Positions 52,305 through 60,786 are shown, numbered from the stretch's first letter. The stretch: 64,000 nucleotides of DNA from Microvirga soli (GCF_016734765.1 NZ_JAERQE010000006.1:118534-182533), one strand, 5' to 3'. Notes: generated from the sequence alone by a model not told the origin. Numbers and translations are program-made.

Positions 52305-54494
52305 TCAGGCTTGGAGCCAGTGCCTGAGCCGGGACAGGCGCGGCTCCTCCTCCGAGCCGACGGCCTGAACGAGGGCGGCGCGGCTGCCCACGAGGATCAC
52401 CAGACGGCTTGCCCGCGTCACCCCGGTGTAGAGGAGCTTGCGCCGCAGCATCGAGGCCTGCTGCAAGGCAACCGGTATGACCACGGCCGGATACTCGGAG
52501 CCCTGCGCCTTGTGGATCGTCACGGCGTAGGCCAAAGCCAGCTCATCGAGTTCCTGAAGCGAATAGACGACCAGCCTGTCCTCGAAGGCAACGGTGAGCT
52601 CGCCATGATCGCGGCGCACCTCGCGCACGATGCCGACTTCGCCGTTATAGACGTCACGCTCGTAATCGTTGCGAACCTGCATGACCTTGTCGCCGGGCCC
52701 ATAGCTCCAACCCGCCCGATGCAGGCTCTCAAGGCCGGGCGGATTGAAGAGCTGCTGCAGTTCTCCGTTCAGCATATGGGTGCCGAGGCGCCCGCGGTTC
52801 ATGGCGCACAGCACCTGCACGTCCCGCACCGGATCGAGTCCGAACCGCCGTGGAATCCGGTCCCGGATCAGAATGGTCATCTTGGCCATGACCTCGGACG
52901 GCGTGTCGGCTTCGACGAAATAGAAATCCGAGTCCGGCTGATGTCCGAGGTCAGGTACAAGCCCGCGATTGATTGCATGGGCGACGGTGATGATGCGGCT
53001 CTCCCGCTCCTGCCGGAACACCTCCTTGAGATGCACGACAGGAATAGCCTCGGATGCGATGATGTCCGACAGGATCTGCCCCGGACCGATGGAGGGCAGC
53101 TGATCCACGTCGCCCACGAGAACCAGCGACGCTTCATCCGGCAGCGCACGCAGCAGCGCGGCCATCAGGCGGATGTCGAGCATCGAGGTCTCATCGACCA
53201 CGAGAAGGTTGCAGTCGAGCGGCATCTTCGCATTGCGCCGGAAGCCGCCCTCGGATGCTTCCAGCAAACGGTGGACGGTCTTGGCCGGAAAGCCCGTACT
53301 TTCCGACAGCCGCTTCGCAGCCCGCCCGGTCGGGGCGCACAGGGCGATCGTCAGTTCGTGCTGCGCGCACAGATGCGTCAGGCTTCGGATCAACGTCGTC
53401 TTGCCCACACCCGGCCCGCCGGTGACGACGAGCACCTTCGAGCGGCAGGCAGAGGCCAGGGCCTCGCGCTGGCTCGGCGAGTACGACACACCGATGGCGG
53501 CTTCTGCCTCGGCGATCACTTGCTCAGGGTCAAACTCGTTCCAGGGATGCAGACCCTGGGCAATCTCCTGCAGGCGCTGCGCGATGAAGAGTTCGGCACC
53601 GTAGAGGCCTTTCAGGAAGATGCTGCGCTGCTCATCGAGTTGGTCGGCCACGAGCTGACCTGCCGCACATTGCGCATCGAGCACGGGCTTCACTTCAACT
53701 TCGGGAATCTCAAGCAGGCGGCTCGCCTGTCGCAGCAGCTCCTCTGCCGGCAACCCGGAATGGCCTTCCTTTACGGCCTCAGAGAGAACATGCGTGAGAC
53801 CGGCCTGAAGCCTGATTGCGGCGGTGGGTTCCACATTGAGTTGCAGCGCCACCTGATCGGCGAGCGCGAACTCGAAGCCCGGAATGTCGAGGACGAGCCG
53901 GTAGGGATTGGCTTTGACGATGTCGATGGCGCCGACGCCATAGGCGCGGTAGATGCGCGTGAGCAGAAACCCTCCGATGCCATGCGCATTGAGGAACGCC
54001 GCAATCTCCTTCAGGGCCCGGTGCTCGGCCCAGGCCTCGCCGATGCTCAGAGCCTTGGCCATCGCGATGCCATGCACGCGCGCGAGCTCATGTGGCTTCG
54101 TCTCGATCACGTCGAGAATGCGCGCGCCAAACGATGCAATGAGCCTCTGGGCAAGGGAAGGTCCAACACCTTTCAGGAGGCCGGAGCCGAGAAAGCGCTG
54201 CAGGTCTTCCGCGGTGGTCGGCGCTGTGGTCATCAGCTCGCTCGCGCGGAACTGAACCCCGTGATTGCGGTCGTGCAGCCATCCGCCGTTTGCTTCCACC
54301 ACCTCGCCGATGGCGACAGACGGCGCATGACCGACAACAACAACGGGCTTGCGGTGCCCGCGCGCTTTCACGCGCAGCACGCAGAAGCCGGTTTCATCGT
54401 TGTGGAACGTCACCCGCTCGATGGAACCGACGAGATGTTCGGAGAGGGATAGCGCCTCCTGATCGGAAGCAGCCATGGCGGAGGTTTTCGGCAT
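52305..54494 (-). CDS. RecD2-like ATP-dependent DNA helicase
   Basis: A 729-residue superfamily 1B helicase of the RecD2/TraA type. The N-terminal OB-like and HhH region ('GLLKGVGPSLAQRLIASFG', about 105-123) precedes Walker A 'VTGGPGVGKTTLIRSL' (about 360), Walker B 'LLVVDETSMLD' and the C-terminal UvrD-like motif 'AVTIHKAQGSEYPAVVIP'. It unwinds DNA 5' to 3' and is not in a RecBCD complex; no recB or recC gene is near. It begins the repair-gene-rich region that runs to 63.6 kb. A start at 54476 is also possible. Two short palindromes separate it from the next upstream gene. Confidence 0.9.
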   Translation of the reverse strand: MPKTSAMAASDQEALSLSEHLVGSIERVTFHNDETGFCVLRVKARGHRKPVVVVGHAPSVAIGEVVEANGGWLHDRNHGVQFRASELMTTAPTTAEDLQRFLGSGLLKGVGPSLAQRLIASFGARILDVIETKPHELARVHGIAMAKALSIGEAWAEHRALKEIAAFLNAHGIGGFLLTRIYRAYGVGAIDIVKANPYRLVLDIPGFEFALADQVALQLNVEPTAAIRLQAGLTHVLSEAVKEGHSGLPAEELLRQASRLLEIPEVEVKPVLDAQCAAGQLVADQLDEQRSIFLKGLYGAELFIAQRLQEIAQGLHPWNEFDPEQVIAEAEAAIGVSYSPSQREALASACRSKVLVVTGGPGVGKTTLIRSLTHLCAQHELTIALCAPTGRAAKRLSESTGFPAKTVHRLLEASEGGFRRNAKMPLDCNLLVVDETSMLDIRLMAALLRALPDEASLVLVGDVDQLPSIGPGQILSDIIASEAIPVVHLKEVFRQERESRIITVAHAINRGLVPDLGHQPDSDFYFVEADTPSEVMAKMTILIRDRIPRRFGLDPVRDVQVLCAMNRGRLGTHMLNGELQQLFNPPGLESLHRAGWSYGPGDKVMQVRNDYERDVYNGEVGIVREVRRDHGELTVAFEDRLVVYSLQELDELALAYAVTIHKAQGSEYPAVVIPVALQQASMLRRKLLYTGVTRASRLVILVGSRAALVQAVGSEEEPRLSRLRHWLQA

Positions 54495-54541
54495 CGATCA
54501 GCGGGACCACAAGCGCCGGGACGCCTCGGGAGAAATGAAAG

Positions 54542-54568
54542 GGCGAGACGGCTTAGATCCGTCTCGCC
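54542..54568 (-). terminator. Rho-independent terminator after the annealing-like gene
   Basis: Perfect 10-bp stem GGCGAGACGG / CCGTCTCGCC with a 7-base loop. On the minus strand it is followed by a CTTTCATTTC stretch. It ends transcription from 54650-55321 before the RecD2-like gene, so the two are separate units. Confidence 0.8.
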
Positions 54569-54570
54569 TA

Positions 54571-54619
54571 GCGCATCGTGCGGGAAAGTGGACCCGGTTT
54601 TCCGGTCCACACGATGCGC
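54571..54619. repeat. Palindromic element 'GCGCATCGT' family, copy 2
   Basis: Outer arms GCGCATCGTG (54571-54580) and CACGATGCGC (54610-54619), inner arms GTGGACC (54588-54594) and GGTCCAC (54604-54610). It is homologous to 49172-49221 in inverted orientation. Confidence 0.85.
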
Positions 54620-54649
54620 CAGTATAAAGAAGAAGCATCGGAGCGAAAG

Positions 54650-55321
54650 TTAGGCTGCCTTCTTGGTTGGCCAGCCGAGTTCGACGAGCCGCGCCTTGGC
54701 GTAATCGCGGATCTCGTCGCGAATGCCCTCCGGCAGCTCGGCGAGCACCTTCTGCGTGTCGGCATGGAGCATCAGGTCCGTGACCGCATTGATGGTCTTG
54801 GCCTTCTTGATCTTCGCCTTCAGATCATCCTCGACCTTGTCGTCGGAGGCAGCGGCTTCAACCCTGCCCTTCTGCGTCTGAGGCTCGGTCTTCTCGATCT
54901 CCACATGCGGATCGGCAAAGCCCGGGCGACCCTGCTTGAACTCATCCGCCTCTTCCTCGGAGTAGACGTAGCCGTGCAGCTCGATGAGCTTGAGAATCAC
55001 GCGGTCCTTCGCCCGCTTTTCGGCCATGGCATAGACATAAGCCGCCTGCTTGCCTGAGACGCGATAGTTCACGCCGATCAGCGCCTCACCGATCGACCAT
55101 TCGACCCGCTCGCCCATGCGGCCGGTGACTTGGATCACCGCCTCATCGCGCTCGGCGCGGATGATCTTGGGCTCGTCGAAGACGACATTGGCCTGGGCGG
55201 CGATGCGCTCAAGAGTCTTGTGGTAGACCACGGCCGTTCCCTGGACCCGCCACACATTGCCGGCCATCGGCTCACCGAACTTGGCCAGCACCTCGGAAAT
55301 TTTCTTATCGGTCGTATTCAT
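54650..55321 (-). CDS. SOS-controlled protein, possible Rad52/Erf-like strand-annealing protein
   Basis: A 223-residue protein of a family also seen, to my recollection, in phages of alphaproteobacteria. The N-terminal two thirds read 'VWRVQGTAVVYHKTLERIAA', 'VIQVTGRMGERVEWSIGEA' and 'AAYVYAMAEKRAKDRVILKL', a beta-rich then helical order that resembles Rad52/Erf-type single-strand annealing proteins. The rest is an acidic linker and a helical tail. I cannot prove the fold by reading. A LexA box (55396-55410) lies over its -10 element, so it should be induced by DNA damage. It has its own terminator. Confidence 0.6.
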   Translation of the reverse strand: MNTTDKKISEVLAKFGEPMAGNVWRVQGTAVVYHKTLERIAAQANVVFDEPKIIRAERDEAVIQVTGRMGERVEWSIGEALIGVNYRVSGKQAAYVYAMAEKRAKDRVILKLIELHGYVYSEEEADEFKQGRPGFADPHVEIEKTEPQTQKGRVEAAASDDKVEDDLKAKIKKAKTINAVTDLMLHADTQKVLAELPEGIRDEIRDYAKARLVELGWPTKKAA

Positions 55322-55395
55322 CCTCGATCCTAACTTTTATCAGGGCCCGCATATCGGCTCACGCTCTTCTGAGAATCATCTTCTGCGGCAGGCGT

Positions 55396-55438
55396 GTTCG
55401 GTTTTTGTTCTATACCAAATTTCGTCCTTGAGGTCCAA
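55396..55438 (-). promoter_or_regulatory. SOS promoter of 54650-55321
   Basis: On the minus strand: TTGGAC (55433-55438), 18 bases, TATAGA (55409-55414). The LexA box GAAC-N7-GAAC (55396-55410) begins inside the -10 element. The start codon is about 75 bases downstream. The 361-base region 55322-55682 also holds a second SOS promoter for the opposite strand and nothing else recognised. Confidence 0.75.
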
Positions 55439-55571
55439 TTCAGGCGCAGTGAATATTGCAATTTAAGCTATACAAAACAGTCACTTAAATGATGTGCCAT
55501 TTTGTCTCAATCGCAGTCGCCCCGGCTTGAATCATGTGTCTTGGTCAAGGGCTTTGATGAAGTGTCATGAT

Positions 55572-55603
55572 TTGACCACACCTACCATGTTCTATATATG
55601 TTC
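55572..55603 (+). promoter_or_regulatory. SOS promoter of 55683-56333
   Basis: TTGACC (55572-55577), 17 bases, TATATG (55595-55600). The LexA box GTTC-N7-GTTC with a TATATAT spacer (55589-55603) covers the -10 element. The coding start is 80 bases downstream. Confidence 0.78.
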
Positions 55604-55682
55604 CCATCGGTCAGGATAGCAAAACACGCTGGATTTCACTGCGGCCTGACTGCTCGTCGCAACTGCCACCCTGGAGGACCGG

Positions 55683-56333
55683 ATGTCCGCGCAAGCGATC
55701 CTTGACCTTTCGGATCGACGCCCCGCCCGCCGTGGCGGCGCCCGTCGGGCTGCCAAGCGCCCGGCGACGCCGCTGACGCGAAACGCCCTGATCGCGGACT
55801 TCCTGGCGCTCTGCGAACTTGATGCGGACGTGGAATCTCTGCGTGCGCCGGCCGATCCGGCAAACTTCACCATCGGTGATGAGACGGTCGAGCATGTGGC
55901 CGATTTCGAAATCGTCCGCGACGGCTCGGCTTACCTCATCGATGTGGTGACGGACGACGACCTGCTGGCCCATCCCCTGCGCGCGGCTTCGATCCATGGC
56001 ATCACGGCCGGCGACGGACGTCCCTTCCGGGTCGAGACGGCAGCCAATATACGGGCCGAGCCGCGTTTTACCACCATGCGTCTGATCATGGCCTGCAAGC
56101 GCACGCCGGTGACGGCTGGCGACCGGGTGCGCATTCTGCACCAACTCGACGAACTCGGCACTATGCGGCTTGTCGATTGCGCCAGTGCCGTGATGAACAC
56201 GCAGGATGGGGTTGCGGCCGTTCTGGCGCTCGCCTGTGAGGGCCTGGTCGCGGTCGATATCAGCCGCCCGATCCTGCCCGAGACGCAGGTGCGCCGGCGG
56301 CGCCTGCCCTTCGCGGATCCTTTTGCCTTCTAG
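55683..56333 (+). CDS. SOS-controlled protein of unknown function, weak nuclease-like segment
   Basis: A 216-residue protein. The N-terminus is very basic (RRPARRGGARRAAKRP). The middle reads 'VADFEIVRDGSAYLIDVVTD', which resembles the D-x(n)-E/D-x-V core of TnsA-like and other restriction-fold nucleases, although no clear catalytic Lys follows. The tail is 'RRRRLPFADPFAF'. I do not recognise the family with certainty. GGAGG lies just upstream of the start (55674-55678). It is under its own LexA box and overlaps the convergent nuclease gene by 4 bases. Confidence 0.65.
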   Translation: MSAQAILDLSDRRPARRGGARRAAKRPATPLTRNALIADFLALCELDADVESLRAPADPANFTIGDETVEHVADFEIVRDGSAYLIDVVTDDDLLAHPLRAASIHGITAGDGRPFRVETAANIRAEPRFTTMRLIMACKRTPVTAGDRVRILHQLDELGTMRLVDCASAVMNTQDGVAAVLALACEGLVAVDISRPILPETQVRRRRLPFADPFAF

Positions 56334-57331
56334 CCTTGCGCGGCGTGCCGCTCTACCGCCTCGCCCAGCAGCGAGCGCACGATGGCGCGGACCGCATCCG
56401 AGGTGCTGTCGGTCGCGAACTTGGAATCGATCTCATCGCGAATGATCGAGCCGTCGCCGCTGCGCTTCAGCTCCGTCGAGGATTCCGCCTGGAGCAGGGT
56501 CACGAAGGCGCTCTCCACCTCCCGCGCCACCAGCGCCTCGTCGGCCGCGTCGACCACCCGTCCCGTGAGATCGAAAACATTGCTCTCGAACGGCAGCGCT
56601 TGTGCTTCCAGTTGCCCGCTGCCATCGAGAATCCAGGCGCGCGGCACGTGATCCACCAGATCGACGGATTGACGCGTGATGTTGCCGGGGTTGAGCCAGC
56701 GTGTGCGGCCCGCAAGAACAGCCTTCTGCGTCTTGTGGATGTGCCCGTTGATCAACACATCGCAGCCCTCCACCGCGAAAGGCGGAACGGCACCGGGATA
56801 GCCGCCGTCGAAGGCGATGTCATGATGCGTGAACCAAGCCTGGAAATCGGCCCCGACAAAGGAGCCGCGCGCATCGGTCGGGATGGCTTGGCCGTAGGGC
56901 GTCATGCCGACACCAACTCGGCGGCTCCCTATCTGGAACTCGGTCACGGGAGCCGATGTGGCCACCACATCGACCACATCGCAGAGCCCGAGCAGCGCCA
57001 GCGAGTCGCTGTCGGTGAGCGTCGTGTGCTGGATGTCGTGGTTACCCACGTTCACGATGGGCCGGTGGTGGAAGTTCTTCAGGATGCGGACGAGCTGGTT
57101 CTTGAGTGCCATGTCGGTCTCGACCGGCCGGTCGAAAAGATCGCCGAGGATGACCACCGCGAGCTGCCGCTCATTGGCGATGGACACACAGCGCTCCAGC
57201 TTGCCCAGCACCGCCTGAGGCCAGACGGCATCCTTGCGCCGCCCGGGACGCCGCGATCCCACATGCGGATCCCCGATCACGAGGATGCCCTCGCAGGCAA
57301 CGGCGGGAAGACGATCTCCGGTCAGGATCAT
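56330..57331 (-). CDS. Mre11/SbcD-like metallophosphoesterase
   Basis: A 333-residue calcineurin-like nuclease. The phosphoesterase motifs are complete: 'VIGDPHVG' (D21, H23), 'ILGDLFDR' (D64), 'VNVGNHD' (N97, H98), 'FTHHD' and 'LINGHIHK'. After about residue 230 comes a short acidic tail that could be a capping region. The gene overlaps the permuted Rad50-like ATPase by ATGA, as sbcD and sbcC do elsewhere. This supports a nuclease-ATPase complex acting on DNA ends or hairpins. It differs from PdeM at 31859. Confidence 0.88.
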   Translation of the reverse strand: MILTGDRLPAVACEGILVIGDPHVGSRRPGRRKDAVWPQAVLGKLERCVSIANERQLAVVILGDLFDRPVETDMALKNQLVRILKNFHHRPIVNVGNHDIQHTTLTDSDSLALLGLCDVVDVVATSAPVTEFQIGSRRVGVGMTPYGQAIPTDARGSFVGADFQAWFTHHDIAFDGGYPGAVPPFAVEGCDVLINGHIHKTQKAVLAGRTRWLNPGNITRQSVDLVDHVPRAWILDGSGQLEAQALPFESNVFDLTGRVVDAADEALVAREVESAFVTLLQAESSTELKRSGDGSIIRDEIDSKFATDSTSDAVRAIVRSLLGEAVERHAAQG

Positions 57332-59148
57332 GCGGTGAGCCGCTCCGTGGGCGCATGGGTGTGGTGGTCCAGCAGGGTCTCAGGCTTCACGGGCGAACCG
57401 CAGGTGGGGCACAATCCGCCTGTTTCCTCGACGAGGCGCGCCATCTCGGCCTGCAAGGATGCTAGCCCCTCGTCGACCTGAGTCATACGGCTTCTGGCGA
57501 TTTGGGAGGCCGCATGAAGATCCTTCATCCGCTTGAGAATATTTTGTGCCGAAGCGGTGTTTTCAAGGGCCGGCACGATTTCCGGCAAGCCATGCAACGC
57601 CTTCAGTCTCGCTTGGGCACGCTTCAGATCACGACCGAGTTGCAGCACCTGCCGCCCGATGCGCTCACGCTCGCGGGCGCGCTCGACCGCACGGGTGAGA
57701 TCGGCAAGCTGCTCCGCCGGGGGCAGCATCTCGGTGATGCGGGCGCGCCCCTCGGCTGTCATGAGCCTCTTGCGAGTCGTGGCAAGCTGCGCCGCATGAT
57801 TTTGCAATCGCTCAAGCTGCGCGGCTTCCATGGCTAACCGCTCCGCCTGCCGGCGCGCAGCGGAAATCTTTTCCTTCAGCGGCTCGAGTTCGGCAAGCCC
57901 GTCGAGCGTTTCGCTCAACGCGATCAGTTCCCGCTCGCCGTTTCGCACGAGATCGTTGTCACGGCGGCAGCGCTCGCGGTGGATGACGAGCATGTCGCGG
58001 ATATAGCCCGCCTCCTGCCCGATAGAGAGAACCGCGGAGCGGCGTGATGGCGTTTCGCCGAGCAGGAACACGGGAAATTTCTGGTGCGCGATATGGACGT
58101 CGAGATCCTCGACCTTGCGGATGCGGATGAGATCGGCCACCCAATCCGGCACAGCACGCCCGCCGGTCTCGTAGCGCATGCCCTGAGCCTCGACCACGGA
58201 CCCATCCGCCTCATGCAGCGACCAGATGTTGACGGGCGAACGACGCGGCTGTCGCGTGAAGCGTAAAAGACGGTTTCCGGCAACGCCGATCTCGACCATG
58301 GCAGCCTTCGCGCCGGCACGCACCAAGCTGTCGCGAGCCTCGCCGTAGAAAACGGCGCGCAGAGCACGGATAAAGGTGGACTTGCCGCGGTTGTTCGGCC
58401 CGATCAGCGCATTGACGCCGGGACCCAGATGCAGCGTCGCATCCGTATAGGCCTGCACGTTGAAGAGACGGATGAAGCGCAGACCCGGCTGGGCATCGTC
58501 CCACTGTGCGCTGGTGTCGGAGGACAGCACCTCGACGCCGGTGGCGGGCTCGCCGGCGATACGTGCGATGTGAAACTTGCCGGAGAACTGCGACAGGTCA
58601 TGGTGCGAGACGGCAAGGCACTGCACGCCAAGCCGCGCCGCGCCGTCTTCCAGCACTGTGTAGAAGGACGACACGCGCTCCGGCGCGATCCAGCAATCCG
58701 CTTCGTCCAGCGCCAGGAAACGCGCCACATCGGCCTTGACCACGGCAATCAGGCGCAGGGCCATGCCGATCACATTGGTGAGCGCGCCGCCATTGTCCTC
58801 CAGCACGTCCTCAAGTGAGCCGTCGGGACGCCGCACGCAGATGTCGAGGGACGCCAGCCCCCGCTCCGTCGACAGCTCCAGCGCCACGGGCTTCTCGCCC
58901 GGCAGAACCTCCTGCACGAGCGCCGTCAGCAGCGTTTCGAAGGCCGACAGGCTGCGGCGGCTCGCTGAGCCGTGAACGGCCTCGATGAAGGCTTCCACCT
59001 CGTCCTTGACCGCGAGACGGCCCTTGGCGAACTCGATCTCACGCGTCAGCTCATCGACCCGCGCGCGGATGGCGTCGCGCCGGCCCTCAAGCCGCGCGAG
59101 CAGCGCTTCCGCGCGGGTGACGTCGTGCGTGGCGGACGGCAGCATCAA
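57328..59148 (-). CDS. Rad50/SbcC-like ATPase with a circularly permuted head
   Basis: A 606-residue ABC-type ATPase whose motifs occur in an unusual order. N-terminal coil about 10-75; signature-like 'EDNGGALTNVIGMAL' (GG at 120-121); Walker B 'FLALDEADCW' (D148, E149); H-loop 'AVSHHD' (H182); then Walker A 'GPNNRGKST' (250-258) and a Q-loop-like 'HIAHQKFPVFLLGE'; a long coiled coil about 370-575; and a zinc-hook CPTCG at 580-584, close to the C-terminus. In Rad50/SbcC the order is Walker A, coil, hook, coil, signature, Walker B. This protein equals that order cut at the hook and rejoined at the termini. All catalytic motifs are present, so it should be active. It lies between a coiled-coil gene and an Mre11-like nuclease, with ATGA overlaps on both sides. 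Confidence 0.85.
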   Translation of the reverse strand: MMLPSATHDVTRAEALLARLEGRRDAIRARVDELTREIEFAKGRLAVKDEVEAFIEAVHGSASRRSLSAFETLLTALVQEVLPGEKPVALELSTERGLASLDICVRRPDGSLEDVLEDNGGALTNVIGMALRLIAVVKADVARFLALDEADCWIAPERVSSFYTVLEDGAARLGVQCLAVSHHDLSQFSGKFHIARIAGEPATGVEVLSSDTSAQWDDAQPGLRFIRLFNVQAYTDATLHLGPGVNALIGPNNRGKSTFIRALRAVFYGEARDSLVRAGAKAAMVEIGVAGNRLLRFTRQPRRSPVNIWSLHEADGSVVEAQGMRYETGGRAVPDWVADLIRIRKVEDLDVHIAHQKFPVFLLGETPSRRSAVLSIGQEAGYIRDMLVIHRERCRRDNDLVRNGERELIALSETLDGLAELEPLKEKISAARRQAERLAMEAAQLERLQNHAAQLATTRKRLMTAEGRARITEMLPPAEQLADLTRAVERARERERIGRQVLQLGRDLKRAQARLKALHGLPEIVPALENTASAQNILKRMKDLHAASQIARSRMTQVDEGLASLQAEMARLVEETGGLCPTCGSPVKPETLLDHHTHAPTERLTA

Positions 59149-59441
59149 CGCTCGTCTCCGAGCTGCCTGAGGCGCGTCTCGACTTCGCGCAGAGCCACAC
59201 CGAACTCCTCTGCGAGCGCCGCATTTCGTGCCTGCGCTTCCTCGATCAGGCTTTGAATCTGCACCTCGTCATCGGTGCCGAGCTCGGCCTTGGCGAGCGC
59301 ACGCGCCTCGTCGATTTCACGCGTCAGGCGCTCGACCTCGCCCTCCGCCCGGATGCGTTCCGCCCGCAGCTTGTCGAAGGTCTTGCGCATCTCCTCCAAG
59401 CGGCGAAGCTGGTCTGTTTCGAGGCGTGACAGGCTGGTCAT
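59145..59441 (-). CDS. Small coiled-coil protein encoded with the permuted ATPase
   Basis: A 98-residue, strongly charged helical protein, almost wholly heptad-like ('RLEEMRKTFDKLRAERIRAE', 'EVERLTREIDEARALAKAEL', 'VALREVETRLRQLG'). The ATG at 59441 has GGAG 10 bases upstream; a TTG at 59462 is also in frame. It overlaps the ATPase start by ATGA and is the first gene of the three-gene operon. The ATPase has a long C-terminal coil but a shorter N-terminal one, so this protein may pair with the coil. That is inference; no known family was recognised. Confidence 0.75.
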   Translation of the reverse strand: MTSLSRLETDQLRRLEEMRKTFDKLRAERIRAEGEVERLTREIDEARALAKAELGTDDEVQIQSLIEEAQARNAALAEEFGVALREVETRLRQLGDER

Positions 59442-59619
59442 GGAATTGCGGCTCCGCTGCAAAGGAATGGTCGAGCTTCAGTTATCGTCAGCGCTATTTC
59501 GTCGCAACGACTTTGCCTCTTTTTGGTCTGGATCGGGGACGATGTCTTCAATCCTGGCACCCGACCCTCCACATAGTATCCGTTACTCCAAGATTACAGT
59601 CTTAAACAGCGGACTTTGC

Positions 59620-59659
59620 TTGACACAGAGCCCGCCGAGGCTATGTTCTTGTTTTGTTC
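59620..59659 (+). promoter_or_regulatory. SOS promoter of the 59733-61062 operon
   Basis: TTGACA (59620-59625), 16 bases, TATGTT (59642-59647), with the LexA box GTTC-N7-GTTC at 59645-59659 covering the end of the -10 element. It points right. The same 270-base region must hold the promoter of the divergent coiled-coil/ATPase/nuclease operon; I see no separate LexA box for that side. Confidence 0.78.
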
Positions 59660-59732
59660 ACATCGTCTGTATGCGTCGTGGATGTGACCTCATTAGGGCA
59701 GTGCGAAACGGCCCTTGGCAAAGGAACTCGTG

Positions 59733-60338
59733 ATGAGCGTCATGACGGAAGAACGGCCGATCTTCGAGAACGAGGAATGGCTCCTGAGCGAGAGCGGCCT
59801 CGAGCACAAGACGACGGGCTATTTCATCGACCGCGAGAGCCTCGGCCAGCGGCGTGAAGACGGGCTGTGGTCGTGGCCGCTGCACATGGCGGAGAAGACC
59901 TGGTGCGGGATGGAGCCGTTCTCGGAAGCCTTCACCTGCGCCCTCTCCGTTTTCGGGATCGGCACGGGCGTGGAACTGGCACAGAGCCTGAAGGTCGCGC
60001 GCTTCGAAGTCTCGCCTTGGCCGAAGGCCGCGCGGGCTCATTCCGGCTCCGTTCCGGCGGTCCCGCGCACCTTGCATTCCGAGGGCTCAAACCCCATTTT
60101 AGTGAAGCCGCGCTCCTCGCATAAACCGTTGAATGGTCAAGGTTTTCAGGGCTCGGCTGAGGCCTGGCGCATTCGCACCAAATTGGGTGCGCGCCTCGTT
60201 CTGAAGAACCCGCGTCAACGTTCCGAACGCCTGAACCCAGCTCGTGAAGCCGGCCCCTCCTGGCAGGCTCCGCGCCGGATTCGAAAGACCGGAACGAAGC
60301 TCGTCCGGCTGCTGCAGGCAGCCTGGAACATACGGTGA
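59733..60338 (+). CDS. SOS-operon protein 1, unknown
   Basis: A 201-residue protein starting at ATG 59733 with AAGGA about 8 bases upstream. The first ~95 residues look like a compact domain ('FENEEWLLSESGLEHKTTGY', 'LWSWPLHMAEKTWCGMEPF', 'EAFTCALSVFG'). The last ~100 are Arg/Lys/Ser/Pro-rich and low in predicted structure, as in a DNA-binding tail. No known family was recognised. The stop overlaps the GTG of the next gene (GTGA), showing coupling. It is the first gene behind the SOS promoter. Confidence 0.65.
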   Translation: MSVMTEERPIFENEEWLLSESGLEHKTTGYFIDRESLGQRREDGLWSWPLHMAEKTWCGMEPFSEAFTCALSVFGIGTGVELAQSLKVARFEVSPWPKAARAHSGSVPAVPRTLHSEGSNPILVKPRSSHKPLNGQGFQGSAEAWRIRTKLGARLVLKNPRQRSERLNPAREAGPSWQAPRRIRKTGTKLVRLLQAAWNIR

Positions 60339-60757
60339 GAGCAATGCCGAACTTTGGGCTTGAAGAGATCATGCGCAACGGCGCAAGCGCTTTTCAGGGC
60401 GACATCTCCGGTGCGGAGACGCCGGCGCCTGAAACGGCGGATGAGTTCGCGCAGCATGTGATTGAAACGATCTGCCATGCCAGCGTCACACCGGCCATCG
60501 GTCGGCGCACATTCGAGCGCTGCATGCGTGCGCTGAGCTTCGGCTCTACGACCCGTGTAGGCCTCCGTCATCCGGCAAAGGCCGAGGCCATCGATAAGGT
60601 CTGGCGCGAACGTGAGCACCTGTTCGAGGAATACACGGCGAGTCCGGACAAGCTGCAGTATCTCGCGACGCTGCCCTGGATCGGACCTGTGACGAAACAC
60701 TCGTTGGCCCGCCGGCTCGGCATCTATGCCGCGCATGGAGAACGGGCCGTTGCCTGA
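60335..60757 (+). CDS. SOS-operon protein 2 with a helix-hairpin-helix
   Basis: A 140-residue protein. The central helical part has 'IGRRTFERCMRALSFG' and 'HPAKAEAIDKVWREREHLF'. The C-terminal 'LATLPWIGPVTKHSLARRLG' (about 110-130) fits a helix-hairpin-helix of the kind that contacts the DNA backbone in glycosylases and nucleases. No catalytic motif was recognised. The start is the GTG at 60335 that overlaps the upstream stop, or ATG 60344. It ends 29 bases before the third gene. Confidence 0.7.
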   Translation: MRAMPNFGLEEIMRNGASAFQGDISGAETPAPETADEFAQHVIETICHASVTPAIGRRTFERCMRALSFGSTTRVGLRHPAKAEAIDKVWREREHLFEEYTASPDKLQYLATLPWIGPVTKHSLARRLGIYAAHGERAVA

Positions 60758-60786
60758 GACGAAACAACAAGAAGAGGTATCAACCC

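Noticed and set aside
52311..54452. Open frame of 713 codons antisense to the RecD2-like helicase
   Set aside because: The helicase has all its motifs on the minus strand; the plus-strand frame has His/Arg/Gln-rich composition and no domain. The same applies to the long antisense frames at 486-1718, 3248-5413 and 14864-16774.
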